Of a DNA stretch of 64,000 nucleotides, positions 14,115 to 24,589 are shown piece after piece. The position numbers were made by a program, and so were the translations under genes. This DNA comes from Rhizophagus irregularis (Eukaryota; Glomeromycota; Glomeromycetes; Glomerales; Glomeraceae): assembly GCF_026210795.1 (NCBI RefSeq), contig NC_089453.1, positions 3,412,501-3,476,500 on the forward strand, written 5' to 3'. A model generated the notes under the pieces. That model was not told the DNA's origin. It searched no databases and saw only the letters and a list, made by a program, of their open reading frames with translations. Within the stretch, counting starts at the first letter, position 1; every line of letters begins with the position of its first letter.

Positions 14115-15170
14115 ATTAATTTAAGAAAAATTTTTTTTTTATTTTTACTTTAGAAAGTTTAATTTAAGAAAAACTTTTTTTATTTTTTAGAAGTTTAAAG
14201 AAAAATCTTTTACAGGGAAAGTGCATTTATATTTGTTAATTGATACCCGGTGAAAGTTACACTAAATGTGTAGTGAAACCATGTCGAATTACGGTTTAGT
14301 CTTTCACGTTTTCGCTAAACTTATTTAATGTTCATAGTGAGAAAAATTTTGAAAATAACAAAACAAATCTTATTACCAAGAAAAAATTAATTTTTTAACT
14401 GCCAGTATAAATATTTAGGTTCTATTTATTATTTATGTACATTATTAATTTCACTAAACACTATTATTTTTTACAACTGATTAAAAAAAAATAAAATAAA
14501 ATTAATTTGGAATACATATTAAAGTACATTTTCTTTATTAATTCCTTACGATGCAACAAAAAATTGATTTCGTAAATCGCTCTTGGAATTTAATAAAATA
14601 TTATCCTGTACCCCCTTTTTTTTTAAATAGAAAATATTTTTTGCCGTTTCACGCGAAAAAATCTAAGAGAAAGAACTTCAAAATATTTTAATTTCAAATA
14701 TAACAAGAACCAAAATTTTAATATTTTTAATATTTTAACATTGCATTCAAATTAAATAAAATGTTTTATATATATTTTATTAAAAAGTTTTAATAAACAA
14801 TAAAAATTTTTACAGAACTTTAAACTAAAATACAAAAGCCATAATATTTTGGTTAAAATAATAAAATAATACTGAGATATTTCTGTACAAAAAACGCGTC
14901 TATTATAAAAAAAATTAAAGATTTAATGTGATAATATTTAAAAATAACCCTTTTTTTTAATAGTAATTCGATAGCTTAATTCACGTTGTAAATAAAAAGG
15001 CTAGGATTATAGATTTGTTACTATTTAAAAAAAAAATTATTTATCAATCTGAATGTAGTCGAAAGTTTAATTTTTTTTTTATGTAGCCTGCCTTCCGAAC
15101 CAATTTTATATATATACGTATGTATTTTTATTCTCATCAATTGTATTCTAAGAATTTATTCAGTAAAGAA
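14115..15170. promoter_or_regulatory. Upstream region of the RNF213-like gene
   Basis: This is the 5' flank of the minus-strand gene starting at 14114. It is AT-rich with poly-T and poly-A tracts. No gene or recognisable operator is visible. That a promoter lies here is inferred from position only. Confidence 0.35.
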
Positions 15171-15560
15171 ATGCCAGATTTGAAGATATTTAAAGAAGAG
15201 ACCCAAAATGAAACCCTTGGGTTAGTTAGATGGATCCTCTTTTACTCATCAGGATAATGTCACGCGAAATCAGAAAAATAATATTACTCAATGTATGTTT
15301 GAAAATATTATACTGTTTTTTTTTGTACTGTATCATCTGACTTTATCCTTTTGATTAGTGATTCAAGTAAATAATTCCGTGGTCCATTATAACGCTAATA
15401 ATATAGCGTCCGACGCTGTCTTTTTAATAACTGATCGCGAAAATTCTAACAATTTCCAGACGGTTAGCCGCAATACAAGTAGCATATCTATCATTACAAG
15501 GTAATAGGTTAGCGAGAATGTTTGTTGTTCAGGCCGAAAAGAAAGATAAATTCAAAATCT
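15171..15560 (+). other. Short open frames of coding character, unassigned
   Basis: An ATG at 15171 opens 29 codons (begins MPDLKIFKEETQNETLG). A separate ATG-less frame at about 15357-15503 is open for some 48 codons with non-AT-biased codons (contains SDAVFLITDRENSNNF). They could be exons or remnants linked to the nuclease-like pseudogene downstream. No splice path joining them was found. No family was recognised. Confidence 0.25.
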
Positions 15561-15977
15561 CTTTTAATGGCAGTGTGATCTGAGTTCTAGATATTGTTTT
15601 CAAAACTTCAATTTCGATAATGTATCTTTATTTTTTTTTCAATACTTTTTTTTCTTAGTCTTGCTCCAAATTCTTTTTTCTTTTTTCTTTTTTATCTCCT
15701 GACGCAATCCCATATAATATTTTTTATTATAATAAATTTGTTAATTCTAATTAAAGTAATTTGGTAGATCATCATGTGATTTAATAGTTTATACTTTTTT
15801 ACGTGAAAATCCTTTTAAAAGTATGAAAGAAAATATGAATTTTGCGTGAAGAAAAAGAATTTATTAAGCTTTTAACGTTGGTTTTTTGAATTTTTAGTAT
15901 AACAATGAGCTTTTTAAACTGTATGCTTGTAGTTATCAACGTACTCTTGTTTTTACAACTTTTTTAAACTATAGCTG

Positions 15978-16880
15978 TTGACTCTTGATATTATTCTCGG
16001 TCTGGAAAAGAAGTTGAGGTCGTTCAAGACTAAGAAAGACTTGAGTGAGGTGTTGAGCAAGTATGAGTTCGTTAGCGGGGATATAACTCGCAATCCACAG
16101 TTCATTCCACGTAAGCAATCTCCTGTCAAATGGTTCTTTATTAAAATATTTCAAACTCACATATCAGTATTACAGCCACCCACTCAATTAACGAAAGCGC
16201 CCCCGAATTTAAGCTATGCATTGATGATATTCTCCGCAGGATAAAAAATATGAGCCCAGTTGTATATAGTAATGAAGCTATGCGGCGCGAGTACATTTCT
16301 ACAATCTTACACACGGCTGTAAGTATTCTCAATGATTTGGTAATCACCCCTCAGGCGAACATAATTGGTGAAGAAAACACCGGCCGTGTTGACTACGCAA
16401 TCAAGAGAATTATCAGTGAGATGTTGGAGGAAATAATTTGCATAACCGAGGGGAAGCAAAATCAGTCAACTATAGGTATTTGCCAGAACTTAGTACAATG
16501 TCGAAGTGCGTGTGATGTAAGTATCATCATTTTTTTCGTTATAGTTAATTATTCGGTATTGCTAACTTACTTTGCTTGTTTTTTCAGATGAACTAAGAAA
16601 AAACGAAAGGCTGATGAGGCATTTGATACCGAATTACGTCTATGGCATAGTCAGTACTGGAACTGATTGGTACTTCATCCTTCATAGTACCGAGGGCATT
16701 TACTGTACGAGCAGGACTGAGTATCGAATTTCACTTACAGAAGATGCTCTCAAAAGATGATACAGAATTGCGTAAGATATGAAGAAAGTTTTAGAGGTCA
16801 TAGTAGGTTTATTAAAGGATAGAGTAATGGATAGTGAGGAACCCGCAACTAAGAAGCGCCGTGTAGAAGAAATAATAATT
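15978..16880 (+). pseudogene. Crinkler-like PD-(D/E)XK nuclease domain, degraded
   Basis: Three blocks make one domain: 15978-16109, about 16174-16515 and about 16589-16860. The first two can be spliced (donor at 16110, acceptor before about 16173), giving a run through NEAMRREYIS, GEENTGRVDYAIK and IICITEGKQ. The D of GRVDY and the E-x-K of TEGK fit a PD-(D/E)XK active site of the kind found in C-terminal domains of Rhizophagus Crinkler-like proteins. The third block (YGIVSTGTDWYFIL) is followed by two frame changes around 16755-16790. The sequence then resumes with a helical tail and a basic TKKRRVEE stretch that could be a nuclear localisation signal. The N-terminal Crinkler region was not found. 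Frameshifts argue for a pseudogene; extra introns are a weaker alternative. Confidence 0.6.
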
Positions 16881-17059
16881 TAAAAAAAATAATCGAATAC
16901 ATTAGCATAGACGTTGCGCAGTCCTGAAATTTGTATTTATTTTTGCATGTATTAATAAAAAATTTTTCTTGGCAAAACACATTAACATGTTAACAGGTTG
17001 ACGAAATATCCTATATATTTGCACCAAAAGGGGTAAAGAATAACATCCTAAGGTTTCTC

Positions 17060-17110
17060 CCAATATTTTATATAACTAGCCCGTAGGCCCGGGCGTTGCC
17101 CCGGGTTCGT
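17060..17110. repeat. GC-rich palindrome in AT-rich DNA
   Basis: GCCCGGG-CGTTG-CCCCGGGT forms a strong short stem-loop in otherwise AT-rich sequence. Such hairpins occur near the ends of some mobile elements, including Helitrons. No matching second end was identified, so the class is left open. Confidence 0.4.
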
Positions 17111-17380
17111 CAACGTTGATGAAATTTTCAGGTTTGGTTTATAAGAGGTTAAATTAGAAAATAAATTGTAAGAATAATTATTTTTAAATTCAAACTTATA
17201 TAAGATTAATATTATTAATTTACTATTATAATTTAATATTATAATCAATTTTTAAACAATTTAATTCTAATCATTATACTAAAATTCTAATCCTAATAAT
17301 CAACTTTACTTACTTTCCCTAAACTTAACTAATATTGATCCTAAATCTCCTACTAATATAATTAGTAAAATTAATTTTGT

Positions 17381-17457
17381 TAGTATAATTTATTATGCAA
17401 AATATCATCTGAACTGCTTTGCAGTTCAGATAATATTTTGCATAATAAATTATACTA
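17381..17457. repeat. Near-perfect 37-bp hairpin
   Basis: Arms at 17381-17417 and 17421-17457 are reverse complements with one mismatch, around a TTT loop (apex GAACTGC-TTT-GCAGTTC). The outer arms read TAGTATAATTTATTATGC and its complement. It is most likely a small fold-back element. No target duplication is evident. Confidence 0.8.
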
Positions 17458-18685
17458 AAAGTAACCCAAATAATATTTTATATATGAATTATATCAAATA
17501 TATAAAATAAATTACTTTTTATTTTTATAAAGAATTTTTTTAACTGGGGTGATGATTACTGGTAACTGAAATTATGATGATTGACTGGTATTATTAAAAA
17601 AATATAGTGCCGGTAAAAATTAATAATTTTGGCTAATAGTAATGATCATTCTGGTGATTTGAAGTAAAAATTTTTATAAATGTAAAGAATTTTTAAATTA
17701 TATATATAATATATTAAAAAATTTTATTATATACAATATTTTTTATATATATATTTCATCTATTAATATTTTTTTACTAAAAGTTTAATATTATTTTATA
17801 ATTGAATCCTTAATAATACTACATATAATTGCCATAAGCAAATACAGGATTAATCCTATATATGTTATTATTTGTTTTTGAATTTTATTGATTATTATTA
17901 TTGTAAAGGCTAAGTAAACTGAAAATTAATAATGTATTAATTAAAATGATAAATATATATATGATTTATTAAAATTTCTGTATAGAGATTTGTATTGACC
18001 TAATCCAGTCTGGCCCACACTTGAAAATTGACCTAAAGTGTCGGCCCAGTCCAGTCCAAATTTATATTAAAAACCCAGCCTGGACTGGACCTAGATTATT
18101 ATTATAACATTTGTTGTAAAAAACAAAAAAAATCGGATAACTTAATTTTGACTCAATTTAATTTCGGCCAGAATTAAAAAGATTTTGGCCAGAATTACGA
18201 AAATCTGGGTTTAATTAAAAATCATGTGCCAGCCTGAACCCAACCCAAGTGAATTTTAAAGAAAGTTTGTCAGCTTAAACCTGGATTCAGGTCTGAGCCA
18301 GTTAGGTTTCTGGGTTCTGGGTTCCATTTGCAGACCTCTATTTCTGCATCTATTACATGTTGAAATTTATTAACTATTAGTTTGCTATTATAAAGTTCTT
18401 CTATTGAACTAATATTTCTTAAAAGTATGATAGGTATAGTACTAACTTTAAAATCAATTTGTAGGAAGGAGTTTTAATTGTTAAAGTGTTTAAGAATTCT
18501 ATAGGATAAAGATTTTGATAAACTAAATCTTTATTTTTAATTGAATTTGCTAATAAGAATTCTTTAGCTTTTTTAGGAAAAATATTAAAATATTATTTTA
18601 TTGCTTTATCTTTAATATAATTAATATTATTATCAGTATTTTTATAATTAGGATATTTAAATTTTAAAATAATTTAAATATATAT
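17458..18685. other. AT-rich intergenic DNA with a short-word island
   Basis: No gene is supported. About 18000-18340 is an island of higher GC built from degenerate repeats of short words (CCAGTCCAG, CTGGAC, GGCCAGAATT, TTCTGGGTTC). The rest is AT-rich. Confidence 0.4.
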
Positions 18686-18823
18686 GGGTGCTTTCCAGTA
18701 AAAAAGAACGAAACCACTGAAAAAATTCAAATTTTCCTTTATATGGCAAAAATATTTTAAATGCTATATTAACTCATTTTTTATTTTTTTAATAGTTTTG
18801 TACCTTTCTACTGCAAAGCACCC
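18686..18823. mobile_element. Small MITE with ~30-bp inverted ends
   Basis: The left end GGGTGCTTTCCAGTA and the right end TACTGCAAAGCACCC are inverted repeats, and the similarity continues for about 30 bp with mismatches. The element is about 138 bp with no coding capacity, flanked by ATAT on both sides. The superfamily cannot be assigned. Confidence 0.6.
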
Positions 18824-19226
18824 ATATGTTTATATATGTTTAAAGTACTTCCTTTCTTTTCTGAAAAAAAGAAATTGGGTATATTGAATATTTCTGATTT
18901 TACTGAAAACTTCCAGAAATTTTGATATGTTTAAATATTATATTTGTTTAAATTATTCCCTTCCCCCCTCAAATTTTTCAGCTGGAAAGAACGTTAAACT
19001 AATTATTAGTTTGAAATGGCCTTTTTATTAATATTATAAAAGATTTAAAATATTAATAATTCAAGATTTTTTTTATTAAATGTAATTTTACAATATCTTT
19101 ATTAATATCAGGATCTGTGGATTCTTTTCCTTCTCCAATTTGTAATAAATAATTAAAATTTTGTTGTTTATTATTTTGTTGTTGTTGAATTCTCATATTT
19201 ATAGCTAAATGCATTATATTAATATA

Positions 19227-19597
19227 TAGTCAACTCTTTTTATAGTAAATTTTAATATAATAAATTTCATGATATAATAAATCTTAAAAATTTGTTATAT
19301 TGAATTTTACTAATAAAATGCAGTATAATGTTGAATAAAAAAAAATTTCCAAATTCACAAATGTAAGTAACTCCTTATATATTATAATGAATTTCTTTAA
19401 AAATGAATTTTTTGTAAAATAAATTTTAATATAAAGGGTAGTTTGATGCTGGTTTTATGTAATTTTTTTCTTAAATAAGTAATTTTTATTAAAGATGGGT
19501 AATTTATTGAATAATTCATTATAGCATTAACGAATTTTCTTATAATGAAAGTTTTGATAAATTTGGATATCTACTTTGTTATGTTGAGAGTTGACTG
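19227..19597. mobile_element. Tc1/mariner-like MITE (CAGTCAAC ends)
   Basis: The left end reads TAGTCAACTCTTTTTATAG and the right end, inverted, reads CAGTCAACTCTC. Both are flanked by TA. The interior is AT-rich and non-coding. The same terminal family bounds 29776-37063 and begins again at 63922. TA flanks and CAG-starting termini fit the Tc1/mariner superfamily. Confidence 0.55.
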
Positions 19598-19797
19598 TAT
19601 TTTCAAGATTTTATTAATATGGATTTGTATTTAGTTGTAAAATGGAGCATTTTTTGAAAATATATTTTGCAGGTATTATTATTGTCTTAATATTTTTTAT
19701 ATTTGATACATAAGAAGTTATGTGTTAGATATAGTAATAAATAGTTGTATTGTAATATGTCTATTATCAGATAGATGAAATTAGATTTTTGACTTAG

Positions 19798-19897
19798 AAG
19801 GTCTTATAACTTTAAAAGTTTTTTACTGGTTGAGGCGTCAGTTGAAGAAGGTCTTATAATCTTGAAAGTTTTTTACTGATTGGAGCGTCAGTTGAAT
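19798..19897. repeat. Two-copy 50-bp tandem repeat
   Basis: The unit AAGGTCTTATAA...TTTTTTACTG...GCGTCAGTTGAA occurs at 19798-19847 and again at 19848-19897 with a few substitutions. Confidence 0.7.
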
Positions 19898-20251
19898 TGT
19901 CATTAATCTAAAGTTTGGTATAATGTCAATTTATATGTGCTTTTAATATATGCTTTTTTAATTGGTAATAATAATAAATTGTTGATGAGTAAATTGAAAT
20001 ATTAGTTTGATAATAGTACTGTTAAAAAATCAAATATGAAATTTTATTTATAAGATATTATTAAAATTTAAATATTGTATTTTATTAATTTTGGTTATTA
20101 AAAATAAATTGTATTTATTATAAAAGTATTATTAGAATTTTAAAAACTGTATTTTTATTAATATGTATTGTAATATTGTTATATAGTATTGGAATATATA
20201 GTATTGTTAAAAGTTAAATATTGAATTGTGATTTGCATAAGAATTTTCTTT

Positions 20252-20430
20252 TGAAAATTTGCGTAATGTCACGTGATAGATTTTTGCGTAATTAAATAAA
20301 TCTTTAATTCCGGCCGGAATTAATTGATCTGCAAAGAAATTTCCTTTTTGAGAAATTTCGTGTAACTCAAAAGTTCATTTTTCAAATTTTCCTTTTTTGG
20401 AAATTTGTGCAACATCACGTGATATATTTT
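20252..20430. repeat. Repeated CACGTG-containing segments
   Basis: AATTTGCGTAATGTCACGTGATA near 20258 (shown only to its core TCACGTGATA elsewhere) recurs as a variant near 20403. Between them is the near-palindrome TTAATTCCGGCCGGAATTAA at 20306-20325. It looks like a decayed dispersed repeat. The CACGTG cores could be bHLH sites, but nothing proves it. Confidence 0.4.
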
Positions 20431-20539
20431 GGCTCCATCGGTTGGCTGGCTTTGCTTCGGCATTACTTGATCGCATTTACATACACTTTATCACGTGTAC
20501 GTCTCTACATGCACTAACACGAAAGTATACATATATGAA

Positions 20540-20730
20540 TGCCCTTTAAGCCGATACGCTTTGGCTTGGTTTGGCTTGAATGCCTTTAAGTTGATAAAAT
20601 TTGGCTTGATTGATCCTTTAAGCCGATATACTTTGCCATGATTTCGCTTGATAAGCCAATACGAGTTGGCTTGGGTTGGCTTGAAGTTCGGCTTGGCTTG
20701 GCTTGGCTTGATCGGCTTGGCTTGGCTTAA
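20540..20730. repeat. TTGGC/GCTTGGCTT cryptic repeat island
   Basis: The words TTGGCTTG and AAGCCGATA recur many times without strict periodicity, ending in runs such as GGCTTGGCTTGGCTTGG. This is low-complexity repeat DNA, not coding sequence. Confidence 0.65.
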
Positions 20731-20880
20731 AGATCCGAACCCGTGATCTTGCGAAATATGTCAAAAAAATATATGGATTCGAACCCGTGTCTCGTGACCT
20801 CATCAAAAAAAATGTAAAAAAAAAAATCATCCCCCGGATTCGAACCACTGTGTCTCACCTTCAATCTTGTTAGTGACAGA
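20730..20880 (-). repeat. Three tRNA T-arm-like (box B) sequences
   Basis: On the minus strand GGTTCGAATCC occurs at about 20836-20846, GGGTTCGAATCC at about 20774-20785, and a variant GGGTTCGGATCT at about 20731-20742. The first two are followed by T-runs that could end pol III transcripts. No box A or cloverleaf is visible, so these are tRNA-derived repeat remnants rather than tRNA genes. Confidence 0.4.
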
Positions 20881-21586
20881 GACTGCGCAAATATACATGA
20901 AAAATCAGTGAAAAATCAGTGATACAGGGGGATGCGACGCGATCTCCACACCTTCCACGTGACCAATCACATGCCTTCAATTTAATTAGTGACAGAGAAT
21001 TGCCAAATATATATAGGGTGATAATTCCGGAGAAGCCTTCATACCATACCGAGTACATATCCGAATATATATCTAGAAAAGATATGTCTTCTTCCATATT
21101 TTTATATAATGATTCCAAAGAAGACTTATCCCCTGGATATATACCCGGATACCTTTCTTTTACGTTTTGCTATTAAGTTCACTATCACCTCTTTTTTACC
21201 TCAATTATTATTTCTTTTTTTTCGAATCACGTGGGTGGCTTAGCCAAAGACGCATATATCGTGCGCAGTAAGTCGTCATTAATTAATGTGAATTATATCC
21301 GCATAATATGCCATGCGCAGTATACACAGATTAAATAGATATAACTATATTTTTTTCTGGAATAATACATGGTATTGTACAGAATCACATTTGCACCATC
21401 ACACATGTTAAAAAAAAACACTAGGCCTGATATGGGCAAAACTTTATTAATATATGTTTTTGGAACTTTAATTTTTACACTATAACAGACATGCAAGTCA
21501 CAGGTACAGTAATGTGTGTCGCAGTAAATTATCCTCTATTCGAGCTTGCAATCCAAATTAAAGAAATTAGTTAACAGGGAATAGTA
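20881..21586. other. Intergenic DNA without supportable genes
   Basis: It contains a direct repeat (CCTTCAATCTTGTTAGTGAC at 20857 and CCTTCAATTTAATTAGTGAC near 20973) but no credible coding frame. Small ORFs here lack protein-like character. Confidence 0.4.
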
Positions 21587-22495
21587 ATGGAAGTTTGGTC
21601 GCCAGTAGTAACTGCCCAAACTTACTAGTTTCCAACCTTGGGCGCATCAAAAACAAAAAAGGTATGATATTTAGGCGAAATCCCTGCAAAAGAAATGGTT
21701 ATATACAAATAGAGTTTAAGGTTAATGGTATTCGTAAACATACCAGTGTTCATATTTTATTTGCTCGAACATTCATTCCTAATCAGTCTCAAGTTAATCA
21801 TATTAATGGCATCAGACAATCAGACATGATAATCGGGCTGTTAATTTGGAATAGGTGACCCCTAAAGAAAATGCTGAATGTAGGGTATTCCCAAATCCTA
21901 GTCGTGGTCGAGGTAAATCATTCAGAAAACATTAGATGGAAATGTTGTTCGAGTCTGGAATTCCATCCGCATTGCTGGTGATACACTTAAAATCTAAAAA
22001 AATAGCATTTTGGCAATTTGTAGTAAAAAATTAAATACCTCCGGTGGTTGGTGTTGGATATATTATGAAGATTCTGTAAAACGAAATCCTGATGAAGAAT
22101 GGAGAGGAAATTAGACGCTCTGTTGTTTGTGGAGTTACCGTCAATATAGTTCACATTATGAATCGAGCCAATTCGGTAATAGATTTTATATAATGATCCA
22201 TTGGTAATTAAGCCGTTGGTAAACTGAACCCTTCCTAAGGATGAGACACTGAATTTTTGTGAATTAATGGTGTACACCGAAAGAAAACGTTCAACATGCC
22301 GTACGTCTTGGGCTTTGCAGCAATAACCCTATCAAACGTGCCGTCAAGCAGATTTTTGATGATGGTTCTATTCAAGAATTTCCGTTCATAGCCGAAGCAC
22401 AACGCGTAACTGGAATTGATAAAGTAAATATTGGGCGAGTATATCGAGGTATTCGAAATCATGCTGGAGGATTTCGTTGAGAATACATGAACACA
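21587..22495 (+). pseudogene. HNH/NUMOD homing-endonuclease-like gene, decayed and partly inverted
   Basis: In order on the plus strand: a NUMOD4-like start (ATG 21587, MEVWSPV) shifted by one base into NLLVSNLGRIKNKKG; an HNH_3-like block (SVHILFARTFIPN, VNHINGI); a frame change; NRAVNLE with a stop at 21852-21854 where Trp is expected, then VTPKENAECRV; a NUMOD1-like piece and GGWCWIYYEDSVKRNPDEEW to about 22103. From about 22104 to 22262 the homologous sequence is on the minus strand (FSVSSLGRVQFTNG, NVNYIDGNSTNNRASNF). The plus strand then resumes exactly where the family continues (CTPKENVQHAV), with a NUMOD1 block ending in a TGA at 22478-22480 where Trp is expected. HNH/NUMOD proteins are site-specific nucleases common in phages, large DNA viruses and mobile introns. 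The source of this copy is unknown. Confidence 0.75.
22104..22262 (-). other. In-place inverted segment of the HNH/NUMOD gene
   Basis: The minus-strand translation of this stretch supplies the NUMOD4 and HNH_3 pieces missing from the plus-strand frame. Both flanks show AATGG (GAATGGAGAGG on the left, TTAATGGTGTAC on the right). A local inversion between microhomologies is a simple explanation. Breakpoints are good to about 10 bp. Confidence 0.7.
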
Positions 22496-23480
22496 ACGCA
22501 GGGTGTGTATTTTCTGTTTCACATATAAATAACATAGTTAGACACGTACTCCGCAGTAAACAGAGTCCCTAATACATGACGAAATTCTATCTATCCTTAA
22601 TATTTTTGTGGTTGTCTTGAAAAATGCATGACCATCAACCCCGCCCGCAAATTATTTCAAGGTCCGCCTTAAAATAAGCCCATCAGCTAGGAGCTTCTGT
22701 TGCAGTGGAAGACCTCTGTAGTACAGACCTGTCGTGTGATGGTTACTATCATAAAAAAGGAAAACCTCAAAATGATTTAATACTCCGCAAGAAGTTTAAA
22801 AGGTGTAAATACCAAATTTTATTTATGTTTTTTTTGTAAATGAATGTTAGTCGGAAAAATTGAAAAGAATGTAAAAACTGACCGGGGTCTTATGATGTGG
22901 AGTTACTGATTTAGGGGGATACTTTAAGCAGTGCTATACCGCCTATATGGTAATGAACCTTAACGAGCAACCGGCAACGTAACCTTGCATCTCCGATAGC
23001 ATAACAGAGTTTCTTAAATAATCATTGGTTACACGAACTATTTATATAGCGTATAGAATAGCACATATAGTAAATCATGATGTGTCATATTAAGCTACAT
23101 TAAAGACCTATCCGTTTGACGCGAAATTTCACTAGAACATATTTCTGCTGTTACTCTACCATTATATGCATTATGATCTCTATGATCTCTTTATTCCACC
23201 AAGTTTTACTAGGAAGAACTTTAGAATTACGAACACGTTACACAAAGTCAGTATATTGGTTTTATACCTTTTAAAGACCAAAATATTAATGAAACTTGGG
23301 TCTTTTTCTTACAAAAAATCCTTTTATATTCACGTGAGCAAGGTTGAAATATGAAGAGATGATCATTTCTTTTAAAGCTTTTTGTGAAACTCCAAGATTG
23401 GCGTTACGAAGTTGTTCTTATGAAATTTGATTTACCAATCAGAATCCTTGTAGATCAACCAATGAAATCAAACTTCTGTT
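22496..23480. other. Intergenic DNA without supportable genes
   Basis: Base composition is more even than in the AT-rich deserts, which hints at decayed coding sequence. No frame is long or protein-like enough to call. Confidence 0.35.
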
Positions 23481-23884
23481 ATGCTGATGAATGACAAAAA
23501 AATTAATACTTCTATTACTGCGGAGATCACTATACTAAAATCGCAGATGAAGTCTCTGCACGTGGCAATAAGATCGCCAATGAACTCACCGCACGCTTAT
23601 CCGAAATTAATTCTTCTTTCACTGCGGAGCTCTGCAGAATTACTGAAATCGAAACATTTAAAGCACGTGATGCGGGTACGACTGGGCTACGCCACAGAAG
23701 CGCAAAAAGTTTTTTAGAAGCCCGTCAAAATGATTTTGGTAGATCCCTAGAGGAATCCACAGATTTATGTAGTGTGTCCAATGAATTTGACCAACCGATT
23801 TTCCCAACGTCACATGATAAACATTCAGTCACTGATGTGTTTAATTACATTTTAACTATTTTTAAGTCACACAAGAAAGTATAA
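23481..23884 (+). pseudogene. Heptad-like coding remnant, unidentified
   Basis: A frame starting at ATG 23481 (MLMNDKKINTSITAEI) passes by a frame change near 23530-23540 into a long ATG-less frame that stays open to a TAA at 23882-23884. The second frame contains KIADEVSARGNKIANEL, SEINSSFTAELCRITEIE and FLEARQNDFGRSLEEST. The INTSITAEI and INSSFTAEL segments are an internal repeat. Hydrophobic spacing suggests a coiled coil. The frame change suggests a pseudogene. The family is unknown. Confidence 0.4.
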
Positions 23885-24036
23885 ATATGCTTTAGTTTTT
23901 AATATTTTTATTTTTAACGCGAAAAAAAGAATTAAATTCTTTAAAGCCTTTACGTCGTAAACTATAATTTTTCGATAATCGTGTTAATTGCTACACAGAA
24001 ATTTTTTACATAAACTCGTCTTTCAAACACATTACC

Positions 24037-24360
24037 ATGGCAAGAGCCAAAGTCAGCTCATATTTTATCAATATACGACCTGAAGAATGGAAAATTTCCG
24101 AGTTTTACGAGTATCTCCAGAAAGAAAAGGACTTCCCCAGCTCGTTCCAGAAGGAAACCTTTATACTTAGGAGATCTCTCGATTATCTTATGAAAGGCGG
24201 CTCACCAGAAGCAAAGAATTATGCTACTCTTTTGGATAAACATTCAAGGCAAGTAATGTTCGTTGCTGAGGGTTTTAAACAACGGTTTAGAGTACTCTCT
24301 ATGACTAGAAGAGAAGTCTTCGTGTCATCTCTTGATGATCTTCGTGTTCGTCGTAGTTGA
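24037..24360 (+). CDS. Hypothetical protein, 107 aa
   Basis: ATG at 24037 to TGA at 24358-24360. The product is basic and soluble, with no signal peptide or membrane segment. Codon use is less AT-biased than the flanks, which supports coding. Its last ~19 codons (MTRREVFVSSLDDLRVRR) fall within a degenerate repeat that continues past the stop, so the C-terminus may have been captured from that repeat or generated by it. Decayed exons with intron-like gaps follow downstream, so this may be the first exon of a broken multi-exon gene. I do not recognise a family. Confidence 0.5.
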   Translation: MARAKVSSYFINIRPEEWKISEFYEYLQKEKDFPSSFQKETFILRRSLDYLMKGGSPEAKNYATLLDKHSRQVMFVAEGFKQRFRVLSMTRREVFVSSLDDLRVRRS

Positions 24361-24515
24361 GTCTCTGTAACTTCTATGACTAAGAGAGAAGTCTTCGCGT
24401 CGTCTCTTTGATGATCTTTGTGTTCGTCATAGAACTTTATAGAGGTAATAAACTCACATAGAATATCTTCGTGTTATTCTCCTGATGATCTTCGTGTTCG
24501 CTGTGGTCCACATAT
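24300..24515 (+). repeat. Degenerate tandem repeat overlapping the 3' end of the small gene
   Basis: The unit ATGACTARGAGAGAAGTCTT...GATGATCTTCGTGTTCG occurs at 24300-24357 and 24376-24432. A third partial unit lies at about 24461-24510. The first copy is coding. Confidence 0.6.
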
Positions 24516-24589
24516 AATTTAATATTAATAGAATTCTTACTCTGTGAACAATGCTAATACTCTTCTATTTGCGTATTAAAAGGGTCATC

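Noticed and set aside
20774-20846. tRNA genes on the minus strand
   Set aside because: Only box B-like T-arm sequences are present. No box A, acceptor pairing or anticodon arm could be drawn.
21587-22495. Endogenous giant-virus block
   Set aside because: HNH/NUMOD domains alone are shared by phages, introns and viruses, and no viral neighbours are present in the window, so the origin is left open.
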